Origin: Iodidimonas muriae | GTDB taxonomy: Bacteria > Pseudomonadota > Alphaproteobacteria > Sphingomonadales > Rhodothalassiaceae | Reading direction: 5' to 3' | Assembly (NCBI RefSeq): GCF_014647255.1 | Contig: NZ_BMOV01000003.1 | Coordinates: 248,001-312,000 of the forward strand | Length of the DNA: 64,000 nt | Shown: piece by piece, positions 9,081 to 18,050 of the stretch | How the letters are laid out: every line of letters starts with the position of its first letter | Numbering within the stretch: the stretch's first letter is position 1 | Notes under the pieces: model-generated | What the model was told of the DNA's origin: nothing | Database searches by the model: none | Seen by the model: the letters and a program-made list of their open reading frames with translations, nothing else | Position numbers and translations under genes: made by a program

Positions 9081-10280
9081 ATGACCGGATTTTCGCCCAC
9101 ACAACTGCGTCGCTTTTCTTTGCTGGCGGGCATCGCATTCATCGTCATCATGCTTGTTATCTTGATGGGCCGGATAGGCTTTAAGGAATCGGGCGCGGAA
9201 AAGCTGACACAAGAACGCGCCTTGCCGGTATCGGTCTTGAAAGTGAATATCCGCGATCATTACGACATTTCCCGTGGTTTTACCGGACGGGCGGTATCAC
9301 GCAGGCAAGCGGATCTGGGGTTTGACAGCGGGGGCATTGTGCGCCGCGTTCTGGTGGATACCGGGGCGATTGTGGAAAAGGGGCAGATTCTGGCGGTGCT
9401 GGATACGGACCGGTTGCTGGCCCGCCGCTCGGAATTGGTGGCCCAGCTTGCGGAAGCCGATGCCAATCTCGTTGTTGCCCAAAAAACCGCCGAGCGCAGC
9501 CGTGCCCTGTTCAAGCAAGGCCATGTAACAGAGCAACGGCTCGATGATGCCGTGGCCAATGCCGATACCGCAAAAGCCCGGCGCAGCAGTGCCAATGCCG
9601 CCCTTGCCAGCCTGGAAGTGGATATTGAAAAATCCCGCCTGATTGCGCCCTTTGATGGCATGGTCTCTCGCCGTTTGCTGGATGAAGGAGCCATTGTGGC
9701 CGCCGGCGAGCCTGTTTTGTCGCTGATTGAAAACGGCGGTCTGGAAGCGGAAGTGGGCATGCCGCTCGATTTTGCGCATCGCTTGGCAGCGGGGGATCAT
9801 GTGCCATTAAGCACGCAGGACGGGGATCTGGTCTTTGCGCAAGTGAAGGCCATTGTGCCCTTCGTACGCGGAGAAACACGCACCGCCCTTGTCACCATGG
9901 ATATTACGGGTGATGCCTCGCAATTGATTGCCGATGGCTCGCTTGTGACCGCCAGAATCACCGATCCCGTCAACACGTCCGGCTTCTGGTTGCCGCTTGA
10001 GGCCTTGACCGCCGATGTGCGGGGCCTGTGGCGGGTTTATAAGGTGGTTCTTGATGAACAAGGCCGCCATCATGTGGTGTTTGAAAATGTGCAGATCTTG
10101 CACAATGAAGTAGACCGCGTGTTTGTATCTGGCACCGTGCGCGATGGAGATCTGATCATTGATGGGGGCGTTGCGCGCGTCACTCCGGGCAAGCATGTGG
10201 ACATCGTTCAAACCCGCCAAATGGGGCCGCAAGGCCAATTGCCCGGCAAAACAGCCACGGATACGGACGGGGCCGAGTGA
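9081..10280 (+). CDS. RND efflux periplasmic adaptor (HlyD/AcrA family)
   Basis: A membrane-fusion protein of 399 residues that would link the inner-membrane pump at 10277 to an outer-membrane channel. It has an N-terminal membrane anchor (about residues 12-32), then a lipoyl-type half (VRRVLVDTGAIVEKGQILAV), a coiled-coil hairpin (about 120-190), the second lipoyl half (APFDGMVSRRLLDEGAIVAAG) and beta-barrel domains. Its stop overlaps the permease start as ATGA-type coupling. No TolC-like outer-membrane gene is present in the window. Confidence 0.93.
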   Translation: MTGFSPTQLRRFSLLAGIAFIVIMLVILMGRIGFKESGAEKLTQERALPVSVLKVNIRDHYDISRGFTGRAVSRRQADLGFDSGGIVRRVLVDTGAIVEKGQILAVLDTDRLLARRSELVAQLAEADANLVVAQKTAERSRALFKQGHVTEQRLDDAVANADTAKARRSSANAALASLEVDIEKSRLIAPFDGMVSRRLLDEGAIVAAGEPVLSLIENGGLEAEVGMPLDFAHRLAAGDHVPLSTQDGDLVFAQVKAIVPFVRGETRTALVTMDITGDASQLIADGSLVTARITDPVNTSGFWLPLEALTADVRGLWRVYKVVLDEQGRHHVVFENVQILHNEVDRVFVSGTVRDGDLIIDGGVARVTPGKHVDIVQTRQMGPQGQLPGKTATDTDGAE

Positions 10281-13200
10281 TGCGCAGTCTGTATAATTAT
10301 CCGCGCCTGATCATCTTGTTGCTGCTGTTGATTCTGGTGGCCGGCAGCGCGGCGGTGACCACCATGCCGCGCCTTGAAGACCCGCATATGGAAAACCGGG
10401 TGGCCTTTGTGATTACCCGCTTCCCCGGGGCCAGTGCCGAGCGGGTGGAAGCCCTGATCACCGAAAAACTGGAGCGCAAGATCCGAGAAGTCTCGGAAGT
10501 GGATGATATCTCTTCGGCCTCGCGGCTGGGGCTATCCTTCATCACCATCGAGATGAAAGACGAAGTGACCGATGTGGACCGGGTGTCCAGCTTACTCCGT
10601 GACAAGATCAATGAAGTCACCGATTTGCCGCCCGGCTCCCTTCCCCCTGTCTATGATGATGACCGCCTTTATTCTCTGACCAGCATCATCGGCCTTGTGT
10701 GGCACGGCGAAGGCACCCCCAATTATGCAATTCTGGGCCGCCATGCGCGGGAACTGGAAACCCGGCTCAGCAATGTGGCCGGTACCGATTTCGTGCGGAC
10801 CTTTGGCCTGCCTTCGGAAGAAATCTCTGTCACTCTGGACGACGATATGCTGGCCGCCATGGGCATGTCTGCCGCCGATGTGGCCAACCGGATTTTTGCC
10901 GCCGATTCCAAAAACACCGCAGGCACGGTATCGGGTGCAAGCAACCGCTATGTGGTGCAAGTATCCGGCGCCTTTGACAGCCTTGAACGGATTCGCACCA
11001 TCCCGCTGACCACCAGCGCCGAAACCGGCATGGCCACGGTGGGCGATGTGGCAAAAATCGAACGCACCCACCGCGACCCGCCGGATTCGCTGGCCTATCT
11101 TTCTGGCGATTATGGCGTGGTGGTGGGCGCCCGCATGCTGGAAACCAGCCGTATCGATACATGGATGGACACCGTTCATGCGGTGCTGGACGATTATCAG
11201 ACAACCTTGCCGGAAAACATCACCGCCGATGTTTTGTTCGATCAGGCGAAATATACCAATGAACGCCTGTCGGATCTGATGGACAATCTGATCTATGGGG
11301 CCATCATCGTCATGGTCACCTTGCTGGTCACTTTGGGGTGGAAGGCCAGCATCATTGCAGGCTCTATCCTGCCATTGGCGGCTTTGGCGGCCTTGGCGGC
11401 GCTCAATATCTTCGGCTTTCAAATCGAACAGATGGTGGTCACCGGCCTGATCGTTGCCCTTGGTATCATGGTGGATAATGCCATCGTGGTAACCGATGAT
11501 GTGCAAAGCAGGCTTTTGCGCGGCGAACGGCGCAGCCAGGCCGTGGCGCGGACCGTGGCAAAGCTTTGGCTGCCTTTGATGGGCTCGACCATCACCACCA
11601 TCATCGCTTTCATGCCGATCATCTTGATGCCCGGCAATGCGGGGGAATTTGTCGGCGGGATTTCCGCCAGCGTGATCGCCGCCCTTGTGGCCAGCTATAT
11701 CATCAGCTTTACCATTATCGTTGCCATGGCGGGCCGGGTTCTGGGGAAAAACACATCTCCACAAACATCAGACAGTCTGGACGAATCGCCCCGCACATGG
11801 TGGAATGAAGGGGTGAATGCAAAACCGGTGCGGCTGGCCTTTCGCCGGTCTCTGGGCTGGTCGATGGCCCATCCAAAACTCTCCATGCTGATGGCCAGCG
11901 CCTTGCCGATCTTCGGGATTTTTTCCGCAAGCACGCTTACCGAGCAGTTTTTTCCGCCCGCCGACCGCGACCAGTTCCATATCGAAATGACATTGCCCAC
12001 GCAGGCCTCCATCGAGGAAACCCGCGCCTTGGTGGAAGATGTGCATGCCATGCTAAGCGCCGACCCGGATCTGCTGTCGGCCCATTGGTATATCGGGCAA
12101 AGCGCCGCAAAATTTTATTATAATCTGATCAGCAACCGCGATGGGGCTGCCAATTACGCCCAGGCCATGATCACCGCCACCAGCGATGAAGCCACCAATC
12201 GCATGATCGATGTCTATCAGGACAAATTGGACAGGGCCTATCCCCATGTGCAAACGCTGGTGCGCAAGCTGGAACAAGGCCCCCCTTATGATGCGCCGGT
12301 GGAACTGCGTCTTCATGGCCCTGATCTTGAAACCCTGCGCGATCTGGGGGAACAGGTGCGTCAGGTCATGGCCACCGTGCCATCGGTGATCCATACCCGC
12401 ACCAGCCTTGAGGTGGGTCGCCCGGAAATCCGTGTCGAAGCCGATGAACGGGCCGCCGCCACATTGGGCCTTGATCTGCGGGCCGTTGCCGATCAATTAC
12501 GCGCCGCAGTGGATGGGGTGCAGGGCGGCTCCATCATCGAAGAAACCGAAGAAATCCCGGTTCGCGTGCGTACCAGCGCCGACAACCGGTCCGATATTGC
12601 CGGATTGCGGGAACTGGAACTTGTCCCCCCCGTGCGGGGCCGCGCCGCTGATGGCAGTTTCACCAGCGTTCCCCTGACCGCTCTCGCCCGCATTGATGTA
12701 ACGCCCTCTGTGGGCTCTATCGCCCGGCGCAATGGCGAACGGATAAACACGATACAAGGCTTCATCCTGCCCGATGTGTTGCCAGAAACCGCCTTTGCCG
12801 AAATCACGAAGCGGCTGGAAGATGCGAATTTTCAAGTGCCGCCGGGCTATAGCATCGATTTTGGTGGCGAAAGTGAAGAACGCAACAAGGCTGTGGGCAA
12901 GCTGATGGCACAGGCAGGTGTGCTGGCGGTGTTGATGGTCATTGCCATCGTCCTCACCTTCGACAGCTTCCGCCTTGCAAGCATCACCTTTGCCTCGGCC
13001 ATTCAAGCGGCGGGTCTGGGGCTGCTGGCCCTGTGGGTGTTCAATTATCCGCTGGGCTTTGTGGTCATTGTCGGGCTGATGGGGCTTGTAGGGCTGGCGA
13101 TCAATGCCTCCATCGTTATTCTATCTGAACTGAAAAACGATCCCGCCGCCCGCTCTGGCGATAATGAAGCGATCATCCACGGCGTTCTTTCCACCGGACG

Positions 13201-13453
13201 GCATATCATTTCCACCACATTGACAACGGTGGGGGGCTTCATGCCGCTGATCTTGTCCCCCAGCCAGTTCTGGCCACCTTTTGCCGTGGCCATCGCCGGT
13301 GGCGCATTTCTAACCATGCTGGTATCGTTTTATTTCGCGCCTGCGGCCTTCAAGCTGTTCGTCTGCGAAAAGCCCACGCAGAAAAAAGCAAACGCACCGC
13401 AAACCCCTCCGCATCCCGGGCCAATCGAGCTTTTATCCCGCGCCGGGGAATAA
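10277..13453 (+). CDS. RND-family efflux permease
   Basis: A 1058-residue inner-membrane proton-driven exporter with the usual 12-helix, two-porter-loop layout: helix 1 at about 12-30, first large periplasmic loop, helices 2-6, then the repeat. The TM4 segment reads GIMVDNAIVVTDD, so the second of the two aspartates of the AcrB proton relay is Asn. The TM10 segment reads GLAINASIVILSE, where AcrB has its relay lysine. It is therefore a divergent RND subgroup rather than an AcrB ortholog. It is coupled to the adaptor gene and probably controlled by the TetR gene at 8262. Confidence 0.93.
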   Translation: MMRSLYNYPRLIILLLLLILVAGSAAVTTMPRLEDPHMENRVAFVITRFPGASAERVEALITEKLERKIREVSEVDDISSASRLGLSFITIEMKDEVTDVDRVSSLLRDKINEVTDLPPGSLPPVYDDDRLYSLTSIIGLVWHGEGTPNYAILGRHARELETRLSNVAGTDFVRTFGLPSEEISVTLDDDMLAAMGMSAADVANRIFAADSKNTAGTVSGASNRYVVQVSGAFDSLERIRTIPLTTSAETGMATVGDVAKIERTHRDPPDSLAYLSGDYGVVVGARMLETSRIDTWMDTVHAVLDDYQTTLPENITADVLFDQAKYTNERLSDLMDNLIYGAIIVMVTLLVTLGWKASIIAGSILPLAALAALAALNIFGFQIEQMVVTGLIVALGIMVDNAIVVTDDVQSRLLRGERRSQAVARTVAKLWLPLMGSTITTIIAFMPIILMPGNAGEFVGGISASVIAALVASYIISFTIIVAMAGRVLGKNTSPQTSDSLDESPRTWWNEGVNAKPVRLAFRRSLGWSMAHPKLSMLMASALPIFGIFSASTLTEQFFPPADRDQFHIEMTLPTQASIEETRALVEDVHAMLSADPDLLSAHWYIGQSAAKFYYNLISNRDGAANYAQAMITATSDEATNRMIDVYQDKLDRAYPHVQTLVRKLEQGPPYDAPVELRLHGPDLETLRDLGEQVRQVMATVPSVIHTRTSLEVGRPEIRVEADERAAATLGLDLRAVADQLRAAVDGVQGGSIIEETEEIPVRVRTSADNRSDIAGLRELELVPPVRGRAADGSFTSVPLTALARIDVTPSVGSIARRNGERINTIQGFILPDVLPETAFAEITKRLEDANFQVPPGYSIDFGGESEERNKAVGKLMAQAGVLAVLMVIAIVLTFDSFRLASITFASAIQAAGLGLLALWVFNYPLGFVVIVGLMGLVGLAINASIVILSELKNDPAARSGDNEAIIHGVLSTGRHIISTTLTTVGGFMPLILSPSQFWPPFAVAIAGGAFLTMLVSFYFAPAAFKLFVCEKPTQKKANAPQTPPHPGPIELLSRAGE

Positions 13454-13490
13454 CCACTCTTCAAGGCGGGCCCCATATGCCGTCAAAGGC

Positions 13491-13724
13491 TTAAAGTGCG
13501 TCAATTTCATCATGCAACCGGCTGCGCTTGTCTGTAGCGATCCTCTCCAGCGTCCGCACCCGTTGTTCCAGATCATCCACCCGTTTCAATTGATCCGCGA
13601 CCCCCAATTCCTTGAGGCGCTTTTCCAGATCTTCCATGCGGGTTTTGGTTTTCGCGCGATTTTTTACAATCTCGCCGACCGTGGCAATCAGCACGATCAG
13701 CACAACCATTTCAAACACGCCCAT
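13491..13724 (-). CDS. Small membrane/coiled-coil protein, PspB-like
   Basis: A 77-residue protein with an N-terminal membrane helix (MGVFEMVVLIVLIATVGEIV) followed by a charged coiled coil ending in QRVRTLERIATDKRSRL. This layout and the LERI-xTD ending resemble PspB-type envelope-stress proteins. No pspA or pspC is nearby, so the assignment is by architecture only. It is convergent with the RND permease and lies just downstream of the gene at 13769 on the same strand. Confidence 0.6.
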   Translation of the reverse strand: MGVFEMVVLIVLIATVGEIVKNRAKTKTRMEDLEKRLKELGVADQLKRVDDLEQRVRTLERIATDKRSRLHDEIDAL

Positions 13725-13768
13725 TTATCACTCCTTTGCGTTTGGCGGCTCTGTTTGGCCAGCCCTTA

Positions 13769-14524
13769 TCAATCGTTCGTTTCTTTCAGATATTGATAAT
13801 CCGAAAAACCGATATGGGTGACAGCATCAACGGAGATGAAAAACAGGGCCCGAACCGATAGATTCACGTCAACCTCCTGGGGAAGGATATCACCGGACAG
13901 GCTATGGCGGGCAAAGAGAAATTGCATCTCGAATTTTTTGATCTTGGCAATCATCGCCTTACTGAAAGGATTGGGGGCAAACACCCGAAATTCCGAAACA
14001 AACGGTACGCCATCGGTTTTATCCACCATGAGATGCGCTTCCAGATTCTCGCCGAAATCAACCTCGTCCTCTTCCAGAATCTCTGTAAAATCGCCTTCAA
14101 GGCGGTAAAATGCCTGATCCTCTGTTTCCTTGATCAGAAACGCGTCTTCCAAATTCAAGTCTCCGATCACATCGTGATACAACTCGAAATTATTGCTGTT
14201 GCCGTTCACCTTGAAGCTGCTGGTTTTATATTCTTCAAGCTCTTCAGACGTGGGGTCTCTCCCCTCGATGGCGACCAATTCCCATTTTTTCTCTTGGTCC
14301 AAACGGGGGTCATAGCGTTCCGTGCGGTCAAACACCTCGTCTTCCGCATCCACTTTGATCCGCCGCACAAAGCTATAGTCCAGCTGATTTGGCTCATGTT
14401 CTTTGGCAAAGGTAATGGCTTGCGCCAAAGGGCCACCTTCCCGGGCCGGGCTCTGCGCTGCAGCGCCCCCCATCTGCACGAAACAAAAAGCGCCGGCCGC
14501 CATCAGGAAATAGATCGGTTTCAT
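13769..14524 (-). CDS. Predicted secreted protein of unknown function
   Basis: A 251-residue protein with a clear signal peptide: MKPIYFLMAAGAFCFVQMGG then AAAQ. The mature part is acidic, rich in charged residues and beta-prone (for example a DLNLEDAFLIKETEDQAFYR segment). I recognise no domain. A longer in-frame start at 14638 exists, but the signal peptide begins at 14524 and is preferred. It probably acts in the periplasm. It is divergent from the glutaminase gene. Confidence 0.7.
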   Translation of the reverse strand: MKPIYFLMAAGAFCFVQMGGAAAQSPAREGGPLAQAITFAKEHEPNQLDYSFVRRIKVDAEDEVFDRTERYDPRLDQEKKWELVAIEGRDPTSEELEEYKTSSFKVNGNSNNFELYHDVIGDLNLEDAFLIKETEDQAFYRLEGDFTEILEEDEVDFGENLEAHLMVDKTDGVPFVSEFRVFAPNPFSKAMIAKIKKFEMQFLFARHSLSGDILPQEVDVNLSVRALFFISVDAVTHIGFSDYQYLKETND

Positions 14525-14688
14525 AAGCCTTATCCTCGCTATATATGGATCGTCGCCTTGTTCCGGCGACATCATTCTTATTATATCATCCCGATATAGA
14601 GCCCGTTTTGCAAGCCTTAATATACACGCCTCCTGCACGGCGCAGATCCGGTCTGGCGGTGGCTGTCCGGCCCCGTTACTGTAAGGCT

Positions 14689-15615
14689 ATGAATTGGGAA
14701 AAGATTATCAAAGGAATCCACCGCGAGGTGGAGCCGATTTTGGGCAAGGGGGCTGTGGCAAGCTATATCCCCGCCCTTGCCAGCGCGAACCCGAAATCCT
14801 TTGCATTGGTGCTCACCACCCTTGATGGAACGGTTTATAAAAGCGGCGATGCGGACACGCCCTTTTCCGCACAATCCATATCCAAATTGTTCATGCTGAC
14901 ACTGGCTCTCGAAGCTTTGGGCAGCCGATTGTGGAAACGGGTGGGCCGCGAACCTTCGGGCAATGCGTTCAATTCCATTTCCCAACTGGAATATGAATGT
15001 GGCATCCCCAGAAATCCCTTCATCAATGCAGGGGCCTTGGCGGTTACCGATGCGGTGATCAGCTCGGCAGGGGACCACGGTGCCCTAGACGACATGCTCA
15101 CCTTGGTGCGCAAGGCCAGTGGATCAAGCCGTGTGCGTATCGACCCGGAGGTGGCACAAAGCGAACGGGAATGGGGCCACCGCAATATCAGCCTTGGGCA
15201 TTTCATGAAAAGTTTCGAGGTGATCGACAATGATGTGGATCAGGTTCTGAATACCTATTTCTGCCAATGTGCGCTGGAAATGACCGCCATCGAGCTTTCC
15301 CGCGCCGGGCTTTATCTGGCCAATGGGGGAAGCGATCCCATCAGCGGCGCCAAGATCACCCAACCGGGCCGCGCAACACGAATCAATGCCCTGATGATGA
15401 CCTGCGGCCATTATGACATGTCGGGCGATTTCGCTTTTCGGGTCGGCTTGCCGGGAAAATCCGGCGTTGGTGGCGGCATTTTATGCATTATTCCCGGTAT
15501 CGGCAGCCTGTGCGCATGGTCGCCGCCCCTGAATGAAGCGGGAAATTCCCTTGCCGGCACCCGCGCCCTGGAGCTGTTTGCCCGGCGCACCGGCATGAAT
15601 GTGTTCCGGAATTAA
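14689..15615 (+). CDS. glsA: Glutaminase A
   Basis: This enzyme hydrolyses L-glutamine to glutamate and ammonia using a serine beta-lactamase-like fold. From the ATG at 14689 the protein has 308 residues, the classic length for bacterial glutaminases. It carries the catalytic SISK tetrad start (FSAQSISKLF), NPFINAGALA and the Gly-rich PGKSGVGGGI segment near the C-terminus. The much longer frame starting at 14545 lacks family similarity in its first 48 codons and is rejected. It stands alone. Confidence 0.95.
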   Translation: MNWEKIIKGIHREVEPILGKGAVASYIPALASANPKSFALVLTTLDGTVYKSGDADTPFSAQSISKLFMLTLALEALGSRLWKRVGREPSGNAFNSISQLEYECGIPRNPFINAGALAVTDAVISSAGDHGALDDMLTLVRKASGSSRVRIDPEVAQSEREWGHRNISLGHFMKSFEVIDNDVDQVLNTYFCQCALEMTAIELSRAGLYLANGGSDPISGAKITQPGRATRINALMMTCGHYDMSGDFAFRVGLPGKSGVGGGILCIIPGIGSLCAWSPPLNEAGNSLAGTRALELFARRTGMNVFRN

Positions 15616-15753
15616 AGGGCAAGCATCCGCATAAAACCTCAAGGCACAGCCACGAACCGCAGCCCTTTGCGCATCGCAGACTCCCATTACACACAGCAAT
15701 ATAGTAATATAGACACACTGCGCAACATTCACCCTCCAATGAGGAGACATGAT

Positions 15754-16266
15754 ATGCGGTATTATTCTTGCGCATTGGCCGCCATTTCGCTGGCCTTCAC
15801 CGGCGCCGCGACCCTTGCCCAAACAACAGGAAGCCGGATCGTTAGAAACAGCGATCAGCCCGTTAACATCATCCGTTTTGAAGAACCGGCAGAAATCACC
15901 CAGATCCGCATTTTGCTGAATGACGGCAAAACGGACAAAGCCATTCTTGCGGCAGAAAATCTTCTGGAAAAAGACAAAACGCCCTTGATCCAATATGCGG
16001 CGTGGAATGCGCTTTGTGTCATACACAGCACGGTGGATGCTTGGAACAAAGCCCTCGCCGCGTGCGACAAAGCGATCAGAATCCGTCCCAATCACTGGAT
16101 GGCTCTCAATTCCCGCGGCACCCTTCATCTGATGCGCGGCACAACGCAAAAAGCCATCAGCGATTATCGCGCGGCACTGGCGAACCTACCCGAAAAAAGC
16201 CATGAGGCAGACATGGTGCGCCATAATATCGACCTGGCCGAAGCACAAGCCGGCTTTGGAAGCTAA
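15754..16266 (+). CDS. Exported TPR-repeat protein
   Basis: A 170-residue protein with a signal peptide (MRYYSCALAAISLAFTGAAT, cleaved near LAQ) and two or three tetratricopeptide-type helical repeats; WNKALAACDKAIRIRPNHWM is a good TPR. It is probably a periplasmic scaffold with unknown partners. The start at 15754 follows AGGAGA 7 bases upstream, better than the earlier in-frame ATGs. The AT-rich 15690-15720 region upstream may hold the promoter. Confidence 0.75.
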   Translation: MRYYSCALAAISLAFTGAATLAQTTGSRIVRNSDQPVNIIRFEEPAEITQIRILLNDGKTDKAILAAENLLEKDKTPLIQYAAWNALCVIHSTVDAWNKALAACDKAIRIRPNHWMALNSRGTLHLMRGTTQKAISDYRAALANLPEKSHEADMVRHNIDLAEAQAGFGS

Positions 16267-16314
16267 GCCGCGCTGGTCATGGCTTTTCGTTTCGTCATGG
16301 GCCACAAACATCTG

Positions 16315-16854
16315 TTATGGCCGCTTTGCCGAGCCTTTGGATGATCCGTTCAGGGGAATGATGCGGTGGTGGATCTGGTCGCCAAAGGGCGAGCCGTCAC
16401 CATTGGCCGCATTGCCCCATAAATGGACCATGATCGCGCGGCGATCCGCATCTTTTTGCCCCATATCCTGTGGTGCCGTCCATTCAAACGCCCAGCCTTG
16501 GTCCGCTGTTTCCTGGCTGCGCCCCATGTTTCCTTGTGCTTCCACAGCCGATGTGACCGCTTTTAGCTTTCCGGCGGGAGCGCCATCCTCATAAAGCATC
16601 CGCACAGCCATGCCGCGCAAAGCCGCATCGGGAGCCTCGAAGCCGATATGCAGGCGATAGCGATGGCCGGGCAGAGGGCGTTCGGGCAACCCGTCCACCG
16701 CCAAAGCGGTGGACGGCGCGACCATATCACCATCGAAATGGCACTGATTGCAGCCTTCTGCGGGGTCCATCCCCCATGGTGCCCCATCGGGAAAGGCCAA
16801 AGCGGAAGAAGCCGCCCCGCACGCAACACACAGCGCAAAGACAGCTTCCTTCAT
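16315..16854 (-). CDS. Exported CxxCH (monohaem-type) protein, choice-of-anchor-like
   Basis: A 179-residue exported protein: signal peptide to about residue 20, then a CNQCH motif at residues 35-39 that would bind one c-type haem. The rest is a beta-rich domain (HRYRLHIGFEAPDA, GMAVRMLYED, WTAPQ) like the Reeler/choice-of-anchor domains that follow CxxCH in several secreted proteins. It is 11 bases downstream of the propeller protein at 16866 and probably co-transcribed. No oxidoreductase partner is obvious. Confidence 0.7.
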   Translation of the reverse strand: MKEAVFALCVACGAASSALAFPDGAPWGMDPAEGCNQCHFDGDMVAPSTALAVDGLPERPLPGHRYRLHIGFEAPDAALRGMAVRMLYEDGAPAGKLKAVTSAVEAQGNMGRSQETADQGWAFEWTAPQDMGQKDADRRAIMVHLWGNAANGDGSPFGDQIHHRIIPLNGSSKGSAKRP

Positions 16855-16865
16855 TGCTTTTGCAA

Positions 16866-17879
16866 TCACTGGCCAAGCTCGGCCCGCCCGATGGTATTGG
16901 CATCGGTGCCAAACCACAGAGTGTCGCTGGGGGCGTGATAATCCATATGACGCACCGACCTTGCCCCCGAAGGGATCGCGGTCACGGACACGAATTCCGC
17001 CGATTTTGTATCAAAGCCCACCAGCTGATTGGGCAACACTCCGGTTTCGGCGATCCAGACCACATCATCGGCGTCAATGGCGGTGCCATAAGGCCGCGCT
17101 TTTTCACCCGATGGCAGCGGCCATTCGGTAACCGTGCGCGTTACGGGATCATAAAGCCCCACAGTGCCACGAACATAATCCGCATAATAAATATCGCCGC
17201 CAGAGGTGATCTCCAAGCGGCGCGGGCGGGCCTCCTCATGGGGGATTTCATATTCCGTCAATTCAAGGCTTTCCGGATTCACAGATGCCAGCTTGTGGGT
17301 TCCGAACAACACGATCCACGGCGTACCATCGGGGGCCATGCGAATACCATAAGGCCGCGCACGGGGGGTGGGAACGGGGATCAAATCCACTTTATGATCC
17401 GCCACGGTTACACGCCCGATGAAATTGCCGCCCTGAACGGTGAACCAGATATGGCTTTGATCGGCATCGAACACCAGCGTATGGGGATCGCGGGCCGCAG
17501 GATCGGGCATAGCGATCTTTTCGATTTCACCACTTTCGGGGTCGAAGCGCCCGACATAGCCTTTTAGATTGCCCGCATACCAAACGATGCCATCCTTGCC
17601 GACAATCAGATTATGGGGGCCCGCCTGATCCACAAGGTCGTGCTTTTCAAAGCTGCCGTCTTGCGGATTGAGCCGCGCCAGATAGCTGCTGCGCTGCCCC
17701 ACGAACCACACCTCTTTTTCAGAGACAGCGAATGGATCGCGTGGCCGACTTTCTTCATATGGGACGGTCCATTCCTTGATGGTTACCGGATTCTTTTCCT
17801 CCGATGCCGCAGGCAAAGGAGCGAACCCCACCGACATAAACACTCCGGCAATCAAAATTAAAAGCGGTCGCACCAGCAT
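16866..17879 (-). CDS. Streptogramin-lyase-like (Vgb/SMP-30) beta-propeller, exported
   Basis: A 337-residue protein with a signal peptide and six to seven repeated blades of the type WFVGQRSSYLARLNPQDG, WYAGNLKGYVGRFDPESG and IWFTVQGGNFIGRV. This is the virginiamycin B lyase propeller pattern. True Vgb inactivates streptogramin B in the cytoplasm; this copy is exported and paired with a CxxCH protein, so antibiotic lysis is not assumed. AAGGAGA precedes the ATG at 17879, which fixes the start; the longer frame to 17978 is rejected. Confidence 0.8.
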   Translation of the reverse strand: MLVRPLLILIAGVFMSVGFAPLPAASEEKNPVTIKEWTVPYEESRPRDPFAVSEKEVWFVGQRSSYLARLNPQDGSFEKHDLVDQAGPHNLIVGKDGIVWYAGNLKGYVGRFDPESGEIEKIAMPDPAARDPHTLVFDADQSHIWFTVQGGNFIGRVTVADHKVDLIPVPTPRARPYGIRMAPDGTPWIVLFGTHKLASVNPESLELTEYEIPHEEARPRRLEITSGGDIYYADYVRGTVGLYDPVTRTVTEWPLPSGEKARPYGTAIDADDVVWIAETGVLPNQLVGFDTKSAEFVSVTAIPSGARSVRHMDYHAPSDTLWFGTDANTIGRAELGQ

Positions 17880-18050
17880 GAGCGTCTCCTTTTCTTTATA
17901 AAACGATAAGTCCCAAGTTCTGCACAGATCTGATGTCTTCAACAAAAGCAGAGAAAGTCTGTCAGTCTCACTTGGCACCTAAATGCAATCATTTGACGAA
18001 GGATCGAATAAAGCGCACATTCCATATTACATTTAAATTTGGAATATATC

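Noticed and set aside
9297-12496. Long minus-strand frames opposite the efflux genes
   Set aside because: Their translations are His/Gly-rich antisense shadows; the plus-strand genes have full domain architecture.
14545-14688. Longer glutaminase start
   Set aside because: The added 48 codons show no family similarity, and the 14689 start gives the classic 308-residue enzyme.
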